64,000 nt of DNA from JACDER01 sp963717765 (GCA_963717765.1 CAVQWX010000005.1:124001-188000); one strand, 5' to 3'. Counted from the first letter of the stretch, positions 35,467-45,093 are shown. A program made the numbers and translations. Notes: generated from the sequence alone by a model not told the origin.

Positions 35467-36425
35467 CGCAGACGGAAGCGAGCCTCCAGGACGTGGACCT
35501 CTATCTCGACCTGTACCGGCGCATGCGCCTGATCCGCGGGTTCGAGGACCTCGTCCAGTCCCTCTTCTTGCGCGGCGAGGTGTACGGGACCACGCATCTG
35601 TACTCGGGTCAGGAGGCGGTCGCGGTCGGCTTCGCGAGCGTCCTCGAGGACCGTGACCGCGTCGCCGCGACCTATCGCGGCCACGGCCACGCGCTCGCCC
35701 TCGGCGTCGACCCGCAGGCCCTGCTGGACGAGATGCTCGGCCGCGCGACCGGGATCAACGGCGGTCTCGCGGGCTCTATGAACGTGAACTCGCCCGGGGA
35801 CCGGCTGATCGGCTGCTTCGGGATCGTCGGCGGGAGCATCGCCGCTGCCACCGGCGCCGCCCTCGCGCTGAAGCAGACGGGCGGCGTCGCGGTCGCCTAC
35901 TTCGGCGACGGGACGGTGAACCAGGGCTACTTCCCCGAGTGCCTCAACTTCTGCAAGGTGCTCAATCTTCCGCTCGTCCTCGTCTGCGAGAACAACGGCT
36001 ACGGCGAGTACACGCCCTTCGAGGCCGTCACCGCAGGCGAGATCCGCGCCCGCGCCGAGGTCATGGAAGTCCCCGCGGAGACAATCGACGGGATGAGCGT
36101 GTGGACCGTGCGCGATCTCGCGCGCCGAGCGGTCGACCACGCACGCTCCGGCGGCGGCCCGTTCTTCGTAGAGGCGGTCACGTATCGCTTCGTCGGGCAC
36201 TCGCGCAGCGATCCGGGCGCGTACCGGCCGGACGGAGAGCTCGACAGCTGGCGCCGGCGCGATCCGCTGGTCGTCCTCCGCGCGCAGCTCGAGGTCGAGG
36301 GAGTCGAGAGCACGAGGCTCGACGAGGTCGACGCCGAGGTGGCGGCACAGCTGAGCGAGCACGAGCGGCGCGGGCTCGACGCCCCGTTCCCCGAGCCGCG
36401 CGCGTTCAGCGAGTTCAAGGACTGA
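35463..36425 (+). CDS. 2-oxoacid (or acetoin) dehydrogenase E1 component, alpha subunit
   Basis: A 320-residue thiamine-diphosphate E1alpha: RMRLIRGFEDLVQSLF, THLYSGQEAVAVGF, the TPP motif GDGTVNQGYFPECLNF followed by ENNGYGEYTP, and phosphoserine-loop-like FVGHSRSDPGAYR. It decarboxylates a 2-oxoacid or cleaves acetoin with the E1beta subunit encoded two genes later. It is coupled to the bicupin (4-base overlap) and to E2 (1-base overlap). No E3 lipoamide dehydrogenase is in the window, so a shared E3 is implied. Confidence 0.92.
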   Translation: MTQTEASLQDVDLYLDLYRRMRLIRGFEDLVQSLFLRGEVYGTTHLYSGQEAVAVGFASVLEDRDRVAATYRGHGHALALGVDPQALLDEMLGRATGINGGLAGSMNVNSPGDRLIGCFGIVGGSIAAATGAALALKQTGGVAVAYFGDGTVNQGYFPECLNFCKVLNLPLVLVCENNGYGEYTPFEAVTAGEIRARAEVMEVPAETIDGMSVWTVRDLARRAVDHARSGGGPFFVEAVTYRFVGHSRSDPGAYRPDGELDSWRRRDPLVVLRAQLEVEGVESTRLDEVDAEVAAQLSEHERRGLDAPFPEPRAFSEFKD

Positions 36426-37480
36426 TGGCGCGCGACCTCACCATGCCGAAGCTGTCGGACTCGATGGAAGAGGCGACCATCCTCCACTGGCTGAAAAAGC
36501 CTGGCGAGTCGTTCGCGCGCGGCGAGCCGCTGGCCGAGATCGAGACCGACAAGGCGACCGTCGTGTACGAGGCGGAGACCGACGGCGTGCTCGCCGGCAT
36601 CCTCGTGCCCGAGGGCGGCTCCGCTCGCATGGGCGAGCCGATCGCGAAGCTGGACGGAGACAGCCCACAGGCCGCGCCCGAGCGCGCCCGCGCCACTCCG
36701 GTCGCTCGCCGCCGCGCGGTGGAGCTCGGCGTCTCGTTGCACGAGCTCGAGGGAAGCGGCCCGGGAGGCCGGATCACCGTCGACGACGTCGAGGCCGCCG
36801 CCGGCGACCAGCCGGCGCCCGCGCCGCAGCCAGCGGCCGGTGCGAAGGGCGAGGTCGAGACAGTCGAGCTCACGTCGACGCAGAAGACGATCGCCCGGCG
36901 AATGGAGCAGGCGGCGTCCACCCCGACGTTCGTCGTGACGATGGAGATCGACATGTCCACCGTCGTGGCTCTGCGGCGTGACCGCGAGGGCGCGCCGTCG
37001 GTGAACGACTTCCTCGTTCGAGCGGCCGCTCTGACGCTGCGCGAGCTGCCCCAGTTCAACAGCTCCTGGATCGACGGCGGCGTCGAGCGCTACTCCCGCT
37101 TCAACGTCGGGATCGCCGTGGCAGTCGAGGGCGCGCTGCTCGTCCCCACGCTGTTCGACGCCGACCAGAAGCCGCTCGCGCAGATCGCCGACGAGTCGCG
37201 CGACCTCGCCGAGCGGGCACGCGCGCGGAAGCTGACTCCCGAGGAGCTGACCGGCAGCACGTTCACCGTCTCGAACCTCGGCATGTACGGCGTCCACTCC
37301 TTCACGGCCATCGTCGACCCGCCGCAGGCCGCGATCCTCGCGGTGGGCGGGATCGATGCGGAAGGGGCGATGCTTGCGACGCTGAGCGCCGACCACCGCG
37401 TCGTCTACGGCGCCGACGGCGCGGCGTTCCTGCAGCACCTCAAGTCTCTGCTCGAGCAACCGGCGGCCCTCGCCCTCTGA
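36425..37480 (+). CDS. dihydrolipoamide acyltransferase E2 component
   Basis: A 351-residue E2. The lipoyl domain at residues 1-80 carries the lipoylated Lys in EIETDKATVVYEAE. The peripheral subunit-binding domain follows at about residues 95-130 (ATPVARRRAVELGVSLHELEGSG). The catalytic domain is at about 145-351 and ends in LSADHRVVYGADGAAFL, holding the active His of the HxxxD motif, here changed to HRVVYG, so the usual Asp is missing. TFTVSNLGMYGVHSFTAIV is typical. It moves the acyl group from E1 to CoA. Gene order alpha-E2-beta is unusual but compact. Confidence 0.9.
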   Translation: MARDLTMPKLSDSMEEATILHWLKKPGESFARGEPLAEIETDKATVVYEAETDGVLAGILVPEGGSARMGEPIAKLDGDSPQAAPERARATPVARRRAVELGVSLHELEGSGPGGRITVDDVEAAAGDQPAPAPQPAAGAKGEVETVELTSTQKTIARRMEQAASTPTFVVTMEIDMSTVVALRRDREGAPSVNDFLVRAAALTLRELPQFNSSWIDGGVERYSRFNVGIAVAVEGALLVPTLFDADQKPLAQIADESRDLAERARARKLTPEELTGSTFTVSNLGMYGVHSFTAIVDPPQAAILAVGGIDAEGAMLATLSADHRVVYGADGAAFLQHLKSLLEQPAALAL

Positions 37481-38445
37481 TGGCGACGATGGACTTCCGC
37501 TCGGCCGTCAGGGAGGCGCTCGACGAAGCGCTCGCAGCCGACGAGCGAGTCGTGTTCTTCGGAGAGGACGTGGCGCTCGCGGGCGGAGTCTTCGCCGTCA
37601 CGCCCGGCCTGTACGAGAAGTACGGCGCGGAGCGCGTCTTCGACACGCCCATCTCGGAGCTCGCGCTCGCGGGCGCCGCGTTCGGCTCGGCCGTCAACGG
37701 CCTGCGGCCGGTGGTCGAGATCATGTTCGGCGACTTCCTCACACTGGTCATGGACGGGCTCGTCAACCAGATGTCCAAGTACTGGTTCCTGACGCAGGAG
37801 GAGATCAGCGTCCCGGTCGTCATCCGCTCCGTGGTCGGTGCCGGCGGCCGCTTCGGCGCCATCCATTCGCAGATGCCCGTCGCGTGGCTGACGGGAATCC
37901 CCGGGATCAAGATCGTCGCGCCCTCGACGCCTGGCGACGCGAAGGCGCTCCTGCGCGCGGCGATCGACGACGACAACCCGGTCATCTTCCTCGAGCACAA
38001 GCGGCTGTACACGGTCGAGGGCGAGGTGAACGGCGCGCCGGCGTCGCTCGGCGAGGCCGCCGTCGTTCGCGCAGGCGGCGACGTGTCGGTCGTCTCGGCG
38101 ATGCGCGGCGTGCACGAGAGCCTCGCCGCCGCGGAGCAGCTCGCCGCGCAGGGGATCGACGCCGAGGTCATCGACCTCCGTACGATCCGCCCGCTCGATG
38201 CGGACACCATCCTCGGCTCGACGGCCAAGACGAACCGCCTGGTCGTCGTCGAGGAGGGCCCGCTGACGGGCGGCTGGGCGGGCGAGGTGCTGGCGGTCGC
38301 GGTCGAGCGCGGGCTCGAGCACCTCGACGATGCCTGGCGGATCGCCACGCCCGACCATCCGATCCCCTACAGTCCACCTCTCGAGGACGCGCACATCCCC
38401 GGCGCGGACCGCATCGCCTCCGAGATCGAGCGACGTATCGGATGA
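37480..38445 (+). CDS. 2-oxoacid (or acetoin) dehydrogenase E1 component, beta subunit
   Basis: A 321-residue E1beta: VFFGEDVALAGGVFAVTPGL, RVFDTPISELALAGAAFGSA, the FGAIHSQMPVAWLTGIPGIK loop with the active His, and LRTIRPLDADTIL. It forms the E1 heterotetramer with the alpha subunit. Its ATG overlaps the E2 stop by one base, and its stop overlaps the regulator start by 4. The chain is full length, and the operon continues into the XRE-cupin regulator. Confidence 0.92.
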   Translation: MATMDFRSAVREALDEALAADERVVFFGEDVALAGGVFAVTPGLYEKYGAERVFDTPISELALAGAAFGSAVNGLRPVVEIMFGDFLTLVMDGLVNQMSKYWFLTQEEISVPVVIRSVVGAGGRFGAIHSQMPVAWLTGIPGIKIVAPSTPGDAKALLRAAIDDDNPVIFLEHKRLYTVEGEVNGAPASLGEAAVVRAGGDVSVVSAMRGVHESLAAAEQLAAQGIDAEVIDLRTIRPLDADTILGSTAKTNRLVVVEEGPLTGGWAGEVLAVAVERGLEHLDDAWRIATPDHPIPYSPPLEDAHIPGADRIASEIERRIG

Positions 38446-39053
38446 CCACGACCCAGCACGAGCCCGCGCACATCGGCGCGAGGCTGCGAGCGCAGCGCGA
38501 GAAGATCGGGCTGACCCTGCGCGAGGTCGCACGCCGGATCGGGGTCTCGGCGAGCCTCATCTCCCAGATCGAGCGCGACAAGGTGAACCCGAGCGTGAGC
38601 ACGCTCTACGCACTCGTCCGCGAACTCGGCCTTTCGATGGGCGACCTCTTTGCGGCCGACGACGGCGCCGCTCCGCGAGCCCCCGCCGACCAGGCCGGCC
38701 CAGTCGTGCGCCCGGACGACCGGCAGCTGATCAATCTCGCATCCGGCGTGACCTGGGAGCGGCTGACCCCGACCAGCGACACGGGCACGGAGTTCCTGTA
38801 CGTCGTCTACGACGTCGGGAGCGAGTCGTGCCCGGAGGACTCGCTCGTGACGCACGGCGGGCGCGAGTACGGCTACGTGCTGAGCGGCCGGCTCGGCATC
38901 CGCATCGGCTTCGACGAGCACGAGCTCGGCCCGGGTGACTCGGTCTCGTTCGACTCGTCCTCCCCGCACCGGCTGTGGGCCATCGGCGACGAGCCCGTCA
39001 CGGCGATCTGGTTCGTCGTCGGCCGCCAGAGCGACAGCCGGGTTTCGGGCTAG
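38442..39053 (+). CDS. XRE-cupin transcriptional regulator
   Basis: A 203-residue regulator. The helix-turn-helix (residues 10-65) has IGARLRAQREKIGLTLREVA and SASLISQIERDKVNPSVSTL. The cupin (residues 110-195) has HGGREYGYVLSGRLGIRIGF and DSVSFDSSSPHRLWAI. Such proteins sense a small metabolite in the cupin and control the catabolic genes around them. It is the last gene of the rightward operon and ends at a strong hairpin. It is the natural candidate to bind the dyad at 31603-31627. Confidence 0.9.
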   Translation: MTTTQHEPAHIGARLRAQREKIGLTLREVARRIGVSASLISQIERDKVNPSVSTLYALVRELGLSMGDLFAADDGAAPRAPADQAGPVVRPDDRQLINLASGVTWERLTPTSDTGTEFLYVVYDVGSESCPEDSLVTHGGREYGYVLSGRLGIRIGFDEHELGPGDSVSFDSSSPHRLWAIGDEPVTAIWFVVGRQSDSRVSG

Positions 39054-39114
39054 GCGGACGCGGCCGTCAGGCGGCGGTCGAGCGCGCGGCGCGCTGCGCC
39101 GTTAAGACTGAGCC

Positions 39115-39146
39115 GCTGGAGCCGGGCCCATGAGCCCGGCTCCAGC
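39115..39146 (+). terminator. strong hairpin ending the rightward catabolic operon
   Basis: A perfect 13-bp stem (GCTGGAGCCGGGC / GCCCGGCTCCAGC) with a 6-base loop, 61 bases after the regulator stop. No long U-tract follows. It separates the catabolic operon from the lamin-tail module. Confidence 0.75.
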
Positions 39147-39190
39147 GAGGGTTGCTTCGATTTCGCTCGTGTGACTAAATCGAGGCTGGC

Positions 39191-42100
39191 ATGCCGGCCG
39201 CCGATGTCTCCGGCGAGGTCTTCTCCCTCAACGCGGACGCTGCGTACGAGGGGCTGGTCACCGCGCGCGCGGGAGCCGGCGCGCAGCTCGGCGTCACCGC
39301 CGAGGCCGAGGCCTGCCACGGGCTGAGCCTGGAGGCGAGCGCAAGTGCCATGGCGCAGGCGAACGCCTCCTTCGGGTTCCTCCTCGCCGCGCGCGGAACG
39401 GGCTTTGGACGAGCGTCCGCGGGCCTCGCGGCGAAAGCTCAGCTCAACCCCGACATCTTCGACCGCTTCGGCCTCATCCTGGAGGCAGCAGCAGCAGCGG
39501 AGGCTTCCGCCGGAGGGCGGCTGTCGGTCGGCCTCGACTTCGCGGAGATCTCCCGCTTCGCGGAGGATCACCTGGACGGGCTCGCGCTTCAACTCTTCCT
39601 CGCATTTCTCGAGGAGATCGTTCTCGAAGCGGGACTCTGGGCACGGATCGCTGCCGCGGCAATGGTTGCCGCGCATGCCGACATCACCGTCAGCCTCAAG
39701 GATGACGCCGATGCGGGCCTCCTCATCGAGGCCGGCGCCGCGGCCGGGCTCGCGGCGGGCGCCGGCTTCGACTTCTTCGCCGCCGCCCGCTTCAACGACG
39801 TCCGGCGCTTCTACGGCCGGTCGGTGCGACTGATCACGAAAGAGGCGTCCAGGCGCCTGCGCGAGGTCCTGCCCAGGGATCTCAAGTGGGCGGCCGAGAT
39901 CGTCGAGCTCGCGCTTCCGACGGCGCTTCAGACCGTCTACGACCTAGGTCAGACCTCATCGCTCGCATCCCTCACTCCCGAGCGCCTGATCGAACCGCTG
40001 CTGGCAGCGTTCAGCCAGACCGGGAGGACATACGTCGTGGACAAGGCGGTCGACGCCGTGCCGGAGCTGCTCGAACTGCTGGTCGACCGGCTCGTCGACG
40101 CAATCAACGACAACGAGCTCGACTTCGACCGCGACGAGCTCAACGCCCGCCTCGGGCCGCTCGACGACTACCTGGACGCGAACATCGACCGCGAGGTCGA
40201 GCTCGAAGACCTGCCCGTCCTCGCGGGGTTCATGTTCGACGTGGTCGACACCGTCCTCCCGGAGGAGACCGCGGGCTGGCGGGACGCGATGGCCGTCCTC
40301 TGGACCGCCACCTCGGCTGCGGCGGCGCTGGAGCGGCCGGTCGCCGAGGCGTCCGCGTCGGCCTCGGCCGTCGGCCTCGGCGGAGCGACCGCGCCGGCGG
40401 TGGCATTCGACATGGGGCCGGCCCCCACGTTCGTCCTCGAGGCGTATCACGACCGGCTCGGCCGCAACCTGAGCAGCGTCGAGTTCGCAGACGCGGTCGA
40501 GTTCCTCACGGACGCGGTCGCGGATGGTCTCGCCGAGCTGCTTCCCGAAGTTGGCTCCGTCCTGGACGACCTCGCGGAGCGCTTCGGGCTGACCGTGGGC
40601 GAGTTCGTCGCAGCTGCGGCGACGTTGACCTTCGGCGGCGACCTGACCGTGTTTCCGGCCTACCAGAAGCTGCGCACGCTCTTGGGGGACTGGCTCGACG
40701 GCGTGCTCGGAGCGGAGATCATCCCGGCGCTCCAGCGTGCGGGCGCGAGCGACGAGTACGTGAGCGAGGTCGCGGCGCCCAGCCTGCAGGCGCTCGAGAG
40801 CTTCGTCCTCGCGAAGCTCGACGAGGTCGTGGGAAGCGGCTCGGCGGGCGCGGCATTCACCGACAAGCTGAGCGCCGGCTGCAGCAGCCTCGTGTACGGG
40901 ATCGTCGTACCCAACGGCCTCTTCCTCGAGACCGTGCTCTTCGAGCACGTGCTCGACAACCTCGGGGCCGCGTTCCAGGCGCTTGCGCGCGCGGTCCGCG
41001 GCGACCCGGGCCACGTCCTGACGCAGACGATTCGCTCGTCGCTCATGACCATCTACCCGGGCAACCCGGCGGTCGTGAACGCGGATACGGAGGCGGTGTC
41101 GGAGCTGGTCGCGACCATGGCCGAGGTCGGCGTCGACGCCTTCGGCCCGGCCGTCTGGAGCAACCGCCGAAGGCGGCGGCTGCGTGAGCTCAAACGCGAC
41201 GTCCTGCTCGGGATGGGTGAGCAGAACGGGTTCCAGGACGAGAGCGCGGCCGAAGCGCTCCTCCGGGATCTCGTCCTCTGCGAGTACGTCCCGAACCAGA
41301 CGGCGATGGACCAGCTGACGTCGCTGGCGGGCGAGATCCTCGTCGACGTCGCGGGGATCGTCTTCCTCCGCGGGCTCAGCGCCTGGTCGACCTTCCTGCT
41401 CCGGATCACGCGCCCGAGCGTCGAGCAGATGGACCAGTTCGTCCGCGACCTCCTCCAGGCCGCGGCCGATCTCATCGAGGCGGCGCTCAGGGAGCTCGAG
41501 CGTCTCGGGCGTGAGCTCGCCGACGCGATCGACGCGGTCGAGCAAACGGCCCGCGACCTCGCCGATTCGCTGCGCGACGTCAAGCAGATCCTTCGCTCGA
41601 ACGATCGCCGCCGACAGATCAAGAACGCCCTGCGCGCCCTCGGTGCGGACCGCACCGAGCAGGAGGTGCGGGCGCTCGACGGCGACCCGAACACGGTCGC
41701 GCCCGGCGAAGATCTCGCCGTCGTCGCCGCGGTCGGCGGGTTCAACCTCGCGTTCAACGCCGCCGAGCCGCTACTCGACCTGGCCTTCGACGCCGCCGAA
41801 AGGGTCGCGGACGACCTCGCCGACCTGATCGACGGCGCCGTCGACGCCGCCGATGCGCTGGAGCGCATCGTGCAGGGCGTGGTCGACGCGGCGCTCGGCG
41901 GGGTTACCTCCGCGGCGTCCGCGCTCGGAATCTCGCTTCCTTCGGAGCTCTCGCCCCAGGACGTGGCAGACGCGATCGCGGACGCCCTTCCGACCGATCT
42001 GCTGCTTTCACTGCTCGACGGAGCGATCGCGGCGAGCCGGGCGAACGACGACGCGCTCGCCGCGAAGGCTGACGCCGAGCGGCGGAAGGCCGCTGCCCAG

Positions 42101-42886
42101 GACGCACACGACCGGCGCCGGGCCGAAGAGGCGGCGCTGCACCCCACCGGCACCGTCCGCATCGCGATCGGCTCGCCGCTGCCGCCGCCGCGCGACCTGA
42201 GCCAGGCGTTCGTGTACGGCCCGGAGATCGACGTGCTCGTGCGCGTTACCGGCGCGACCGAAGCCTTCTTCCAGCCCGGACGAGGCAGGCACGTCCGGCT
42301 CGCGCTCAACGGCGCAGAGATCCCCTACCGCGCCACGGACTGGGTCGGCCGCGTCGGCGGATTCGAGTACACACAGCCGCTGATCGCCCCCGCCAACGGA
42401 CTCAAGCCGGGCCTCAACGTTCTCGAGGTCTCGATCGTCGACGGCGCAGGGACGATCCAGCGCGAGACAGTTCCCTTCGTCATGGATCCCGAGGCGCCGT
42501 CACTGCGCGGCACGATCCGCGTCGAGCCCGAGCTGTCCGTCTTCGACACGATCGGGAACGACCACCAGCGGACGCGCCAGGAGCTGGTCGCCATCCGCTG
42601 GACCGGCCGGCGCGACCTGCCGCTGGAGGGCTGGCGCATCCGCGACCGCGGCGGGAAGCACACCTACGTCTTCGGGCGCAAGGCGCTCGCGCCGGGGGAC
42701 GTCGTCCTCATCCACACGGGCGGGTCGCCCCGCTCCGACAGGGGCAGCGATCTCCACTGGGGCCGGAAGAGAGCCGTCTGGAACAACCGCGCCGGTGACA
42801 CCGTCGTCCTGCTCGACCCGGCCGGATTCGTGCGGGCCACGTTCCTCGTTCCTCCGACGCCAAGGGGATCCCGTGGAAATCGCTGA
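39191..42886 (+). CDS. large uncharacterised Ala-rich helical protein with C-terminal lamin-tail domain
   Basis: I do not recognise the first 1,000 residues. Residues 1-250 are rich in Ala, Gly, Leu and Glu with amphipathic repeats (EASASAMAQANASFGFLLAA; EAAAAAEASAGGRLSVGLDF). A long helical region follows, including a probable coiled coil near residues 745-805 (ALRELERLGRELADAIDAVE). A charged helix (AAKADAERRKAAAQDAHDRR) near 955-985 leads to a beta-sandwich segment (VRIAIGSPLPPPRDLSQAF; PANGLKPGLNVLEVSIVDG). The last 110 or so residues form a lamin-tail domain (GWRIRDRGGKHTYVFGRKAL; SDLHWGRKRAVWNNRAGDTV). There is no signal peptide or clear transmembrane helix. It overlaps the next gene by 14 bases, so the two probably work together. 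Confidence 0.7.
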   Translation: MPAADVSGEVFSLNADAAYEGLVTARAGAGAQLGVTAEAEACHGLSLEASASAMAQANASFGFLLAARGTGFGRASAGLAAKAQLNPDIFDRFGLILEAAAAAEASAGGRLSVGLDFAEISRFAEDHLDGLALQLFLAFLEEIVLEAGLWARIAAAAMVAAHADITVSLKDDADAGLLIEAGAAAGLAAGAGFDFFAAARFNDVRRFYGRSVRLITKEASRRLREVLPRDLKWAAEIVELALPTALQTVYDLGQTSSLASLTPERLIEPLLAAFSQTGRTYVVDKAVDAVPELLELLVDRLVDAINDNELDFDRDELNARLGPLDDYLDANIDREVELEDLPVLAGFMFDVVDTVLPEETAGWRDAMAVLWTATSAAAALERPVAEASASASAVGLGGATAPAVAFDMGPAPTFVLEAYHDRLGRNLSSVEFADAVEFLTDAVADGLAELLPEVGSVLDDLAERFGLTVGEFVAAAATLTFGGDLTVFPAYQKLRTLLGDWLDGVLGAEIIPALQRAGASDEYVSEVAAPSLQALESFVLAKLDEVVGSGSAGAAFTDKLSAGCSSLVYGIVVPNGLFLETVLFEHVLDNLGAAFQALARAVRGDPGHVLTQTIRSSLMTIYPGNPAVVNADTEAVSELVATMAEVGVDAFGPAVWSNRRRRRLRELKRDVLLGMGEQNGFQDESAAEALLRDLVLCEYVPNQTAMDQLTSLAGEILVDVAGIVFLRGLSAWSTFLLRITRPSVEQMDQFVRDLLQAAADLIEAALRELERLGRELADAIDAVEQTARDLADSLRDVKQILRSNDRRRQIKNALRALGADRTEQEVRALDGDPNTVAPGEDLAVVAAVGGFNLAFNAAEPLLDLAFDAAERVADDLADLIDGAVDAADALERIVQGVVDAALGGVTSAASALGISLPSELSPQDVADAIADALPTDLLLSLLDGAIAASRANDDALAAKADAERRKAAAQDAHDRRRAEEAALHPTGTVRIAIGSPLPPPRDLSQAFVYGPEIDVLVRVTGATEAFFQPGRGRHVRLALNGAEIPYRATDWVGRVGGFEYTQPLIAPANGLKPGLNVLEVSIVDGAGTIQRETVPFVMDPEAPSLRGTIRVEPELSVFDTIGNDHQRTRQELVAIRWTGRRDLPLEGWRIRDRGGKHTYVFGRKALAPGDVVLIHTGGSPRSDRGSDLHWGRKRAVWNNRAGDTVVLLDPAGFVRATFLVPPTPRGSRGNR

Positions 42887-44445
42887 CGTCAAAGCGCTGA
42901 TGAAGAGGCTCGGCCTCGGCGAGGCGGAGCTGCCCGGCAACCTCGCGCCCTCGAACCCGGACGCCGGGGCCTACCTGCCGACACCGAACAAGCTGCGGGA
43001 CGACATCGCCGGGGGGCTCGACCCGAAGGCGCTCATCCACACGTTCCTGAACGAGGTCAGCGACCACTGGGACGGGGTGAGCACCGGCGGCTTGGCGAAT
43101 CTCGACACCATCGAGACCCAGGCGACCGCGTCGCGCAACGGGCCGGTGATCCCGATCAAGGGCTTTCGGGTCAAGTACGAGCCACTCCCATTCCGCCTCG
43201 AGCTCGACGGCACGACCCCGGCACGGGGAGGATCCGTCAGGGCCCGAGACATGGTCGCCGCCGGAGACTCCCAGCTCGACGCCCTGCTCGACCGCGTCAC
43301 GGACACGCCCGAGCACGCGACACAGGCGGTGATTGCGCTGCGCCAGTTCGACGACGCTCTCATCCGGCTGCTCGCGGCTCGCAAGGCCGCCGCGACGACC
43401 GGACACATCGCGGACGTCCTCACCATCTACCGCGAGGAGGGAAACCTCTGCGTCTTTCCCTCCAAGTCCAGCATCGACGCCGGCATCCCGTCGGCGGCTC
43501 CGCTCGACCACGGCGGAAGGCCGGAGCGGACGTTCATCAAGCTCATCTTTCGCCCGAACATCCAGCACCTGGTCTACCTCGCGGGCAAGGCCGAGGCCGA
43601 ACATGCCGCGGGTGCTTCCTCGATCGAGGGTTTGGCGCTGGCGACAGTCTTCTTCACGCAGACGATCGGCAGCGACGTGATCGGCGGCAAGTGGAATCCG
43701 GTGGACGAGTCGGCGCTCGTCGACTTCTACGCCGTGTGGTCAGCGCAGAACCGCGTCGCGAGCGGGATGGCAGATGAGTTGGTGGCCGATGTGCAGGCCG
43801 AGGCCCGCGACCGCTGGGACACGCTGAAGGAGAACCTCTCCACCACGGAGCTACCCGGGCCGAGCACCGGCGACCCGCCCGCTCTTGCGCGTGGACCCAG
43901 TCGACCCGGTAGAGCTGCTGGCCGGCGTGCTCCCCGACGGCGTGGCCTTCAAGAAGTCGCTCGTCAAGATCGACGACATCGTGGGCAGGCCCGCTCCGAC
44001 CGTGGGGGAGAACCTCGCTGCCATGCGCTACAACCTCCAGACCAATCCGGACTGGGCCCTGGCCGTGATGATCAGCGCCGTCCAGTCGGTTACGTCGGGA
44101 CGCTCGTCGTCGGCGCTTCGCCAGGCGGTGGACTCCGAGCCGAAGATGAAGCCGGTGATCAGGGTCGCGTGGGACAAGCTGAAGGCGGCCAAGGCTTACA
44201 ACAAGGCGCATCCGGAGCTGACGCCGCAGCAGAAGAACGACAACCTGTCGAACGCGCAGGCCGAGGCGGGAAAGGAGCCGGACTTCATCGACTGGCTCCT
44301 CTCGGGGAATCGCCTCCAGGTGATGGAGCTCTTTCTCCAGACAGCCCCCTACGGGCCCTGGACGGGATACCGCGGCCCGCGGAGCTACGGCTGGCACCAG
44401 CGGCGGCTGAAGGACTTCTACTCACGCGTCTTCCCCGGCGAGTAG
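42873..44445 (+). CDS. partner of the lamin-tail protein, uncharacterised (extra base near 43860)
   Basis: GTG 42873, behind AAGGGG, opens within the end of the previous gene. The first frame encodes about 329 residues (KALMKRLGLGEAELPGN; PTPNKLRDDIAGGLDPKALI; DTIETQATASRNGPVIPIKG; PERTFIKLIFRPNIQHLVYL). Removing one C near 43860 continues into a second conserved-looking frame (LLRVDPVDPVELLAGVLPDG; WALAVMISAVQSVTSGRSSS; WTGYRGPRSYGWHQRRLKDF) and gives 523 residues. It is mostly soluble and helical with no recognised domain or catalytic signature. The coupling with the lamin-tail gene is the only clue to its role. If the frameshift is genuine, a TTG at 43885 could start the second half separately. 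Confidence 0.6.
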
Positions 44446-44446
44446 C

Positions 44447-44530
44447 TCAGGCCGGCTGCTCGCTCCACTGCGCACCGGCGAACGCTGCGAGGATTGCGAT
44501 CGCACCGGCGATCTGGATCGCCTGACTCAC
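44447..44530 (-). CDS. possible 27-residue hydrophobic peptide or gene remnant
   Basis: GTG 44530 opens a frame of 27 codons: SQAIQIAGAIAILAAFAGAQ, then WSEQPA and a stop. It looks like the first helix of a small membrane protein such as the CBU_0592 family, cut short. There is no ribosome-binding site and it lies opposite a convergent end, so it is weakly supported. Confidence 0.22.
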   Translation of the reverse strand: MSQAIQIAGAIAILAAFAGAQWSEQPA

Positions 44531-44559
44531 GACTGCCGAGGATGGAGGAGGAACCGGAC

Positions 44560-45093
44560 ATGGAGCAGAGCCACGACCTTGCGACCGTCTTCGACGACCA
44601 CGTGGCCGCCGAGTTCGTCACACGCGACCTCGACGCCGCGATGGCGACGATGTCACCCGACCCGTACGTGTTCCATGTCCCGTCGATGGCCGGCGGGGAC
44701 GGCTTCGAGAACGTCCGCGCGTTCTACGGCGCGCACTTCATCGGCAAGTGGCCGGAGGACACCGCGATCACGCCCGTCTCGCGCACGGTCGGCGAGACCC
44801 AGGTCGTGGACGAGCTGATCCTCTCGTTCACGCACGATATGGAGATGGACGCGATCCTCCCCGGCGTCGCGCCGACGGGCCGCAAGGTGACGCTCCCCTT
44901 CTGCGTCGTCGTCGGCTTCGAGGACGGGAAGGTGAAGCACGAGCACATCTACTGGGACCAGGCGTCCGCCCTCGCGCAGGTCGGGCTGATCGACCCGGAA
45001 GGGCTGCCGGTGACCGGCGGCGAGCAGGCGGAGAACCTGACCGAGCGGCGCGCGCAGCCGATGAACCGGTTACTTACGACCGAAACCGATTGA
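44560..45093 (+). CDS. SnoaL-like/NTF2-fold protein
   Basis: ATG 44560 follows GGAGGAGGA. A 177-residue alpha+beta cone protein: VFDDHVAAEFVTRDLDAAMA, then SPDPYVFHVPSMAGGDGFEN, then DGKVKHEHIYWDQAS, a typical SnoaL polyketide-cyclase-like pattern. Members bind or convert small hydrophobic ligands. It begins the rightward LIV transporter locus, 55 bases before the binding-protein gene, so may act on the imported ligand. Confidence 0.8.
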   Translation: MEQSHDLATVFDDHVAAEFVTRDLDAAMATMSPDPYVFHVPSMAGGDGFENVRAFYGAHFIGKWPEDTAITPVSRTVGETQVVDELILSFTHDMEMDAILPGVAPTGRKVTLPFCVVVGFEDGKVKHEHIYWDQASALAQVGLIDPEGLPVTGGEQAENLTERRAQPMNRLLTTETD

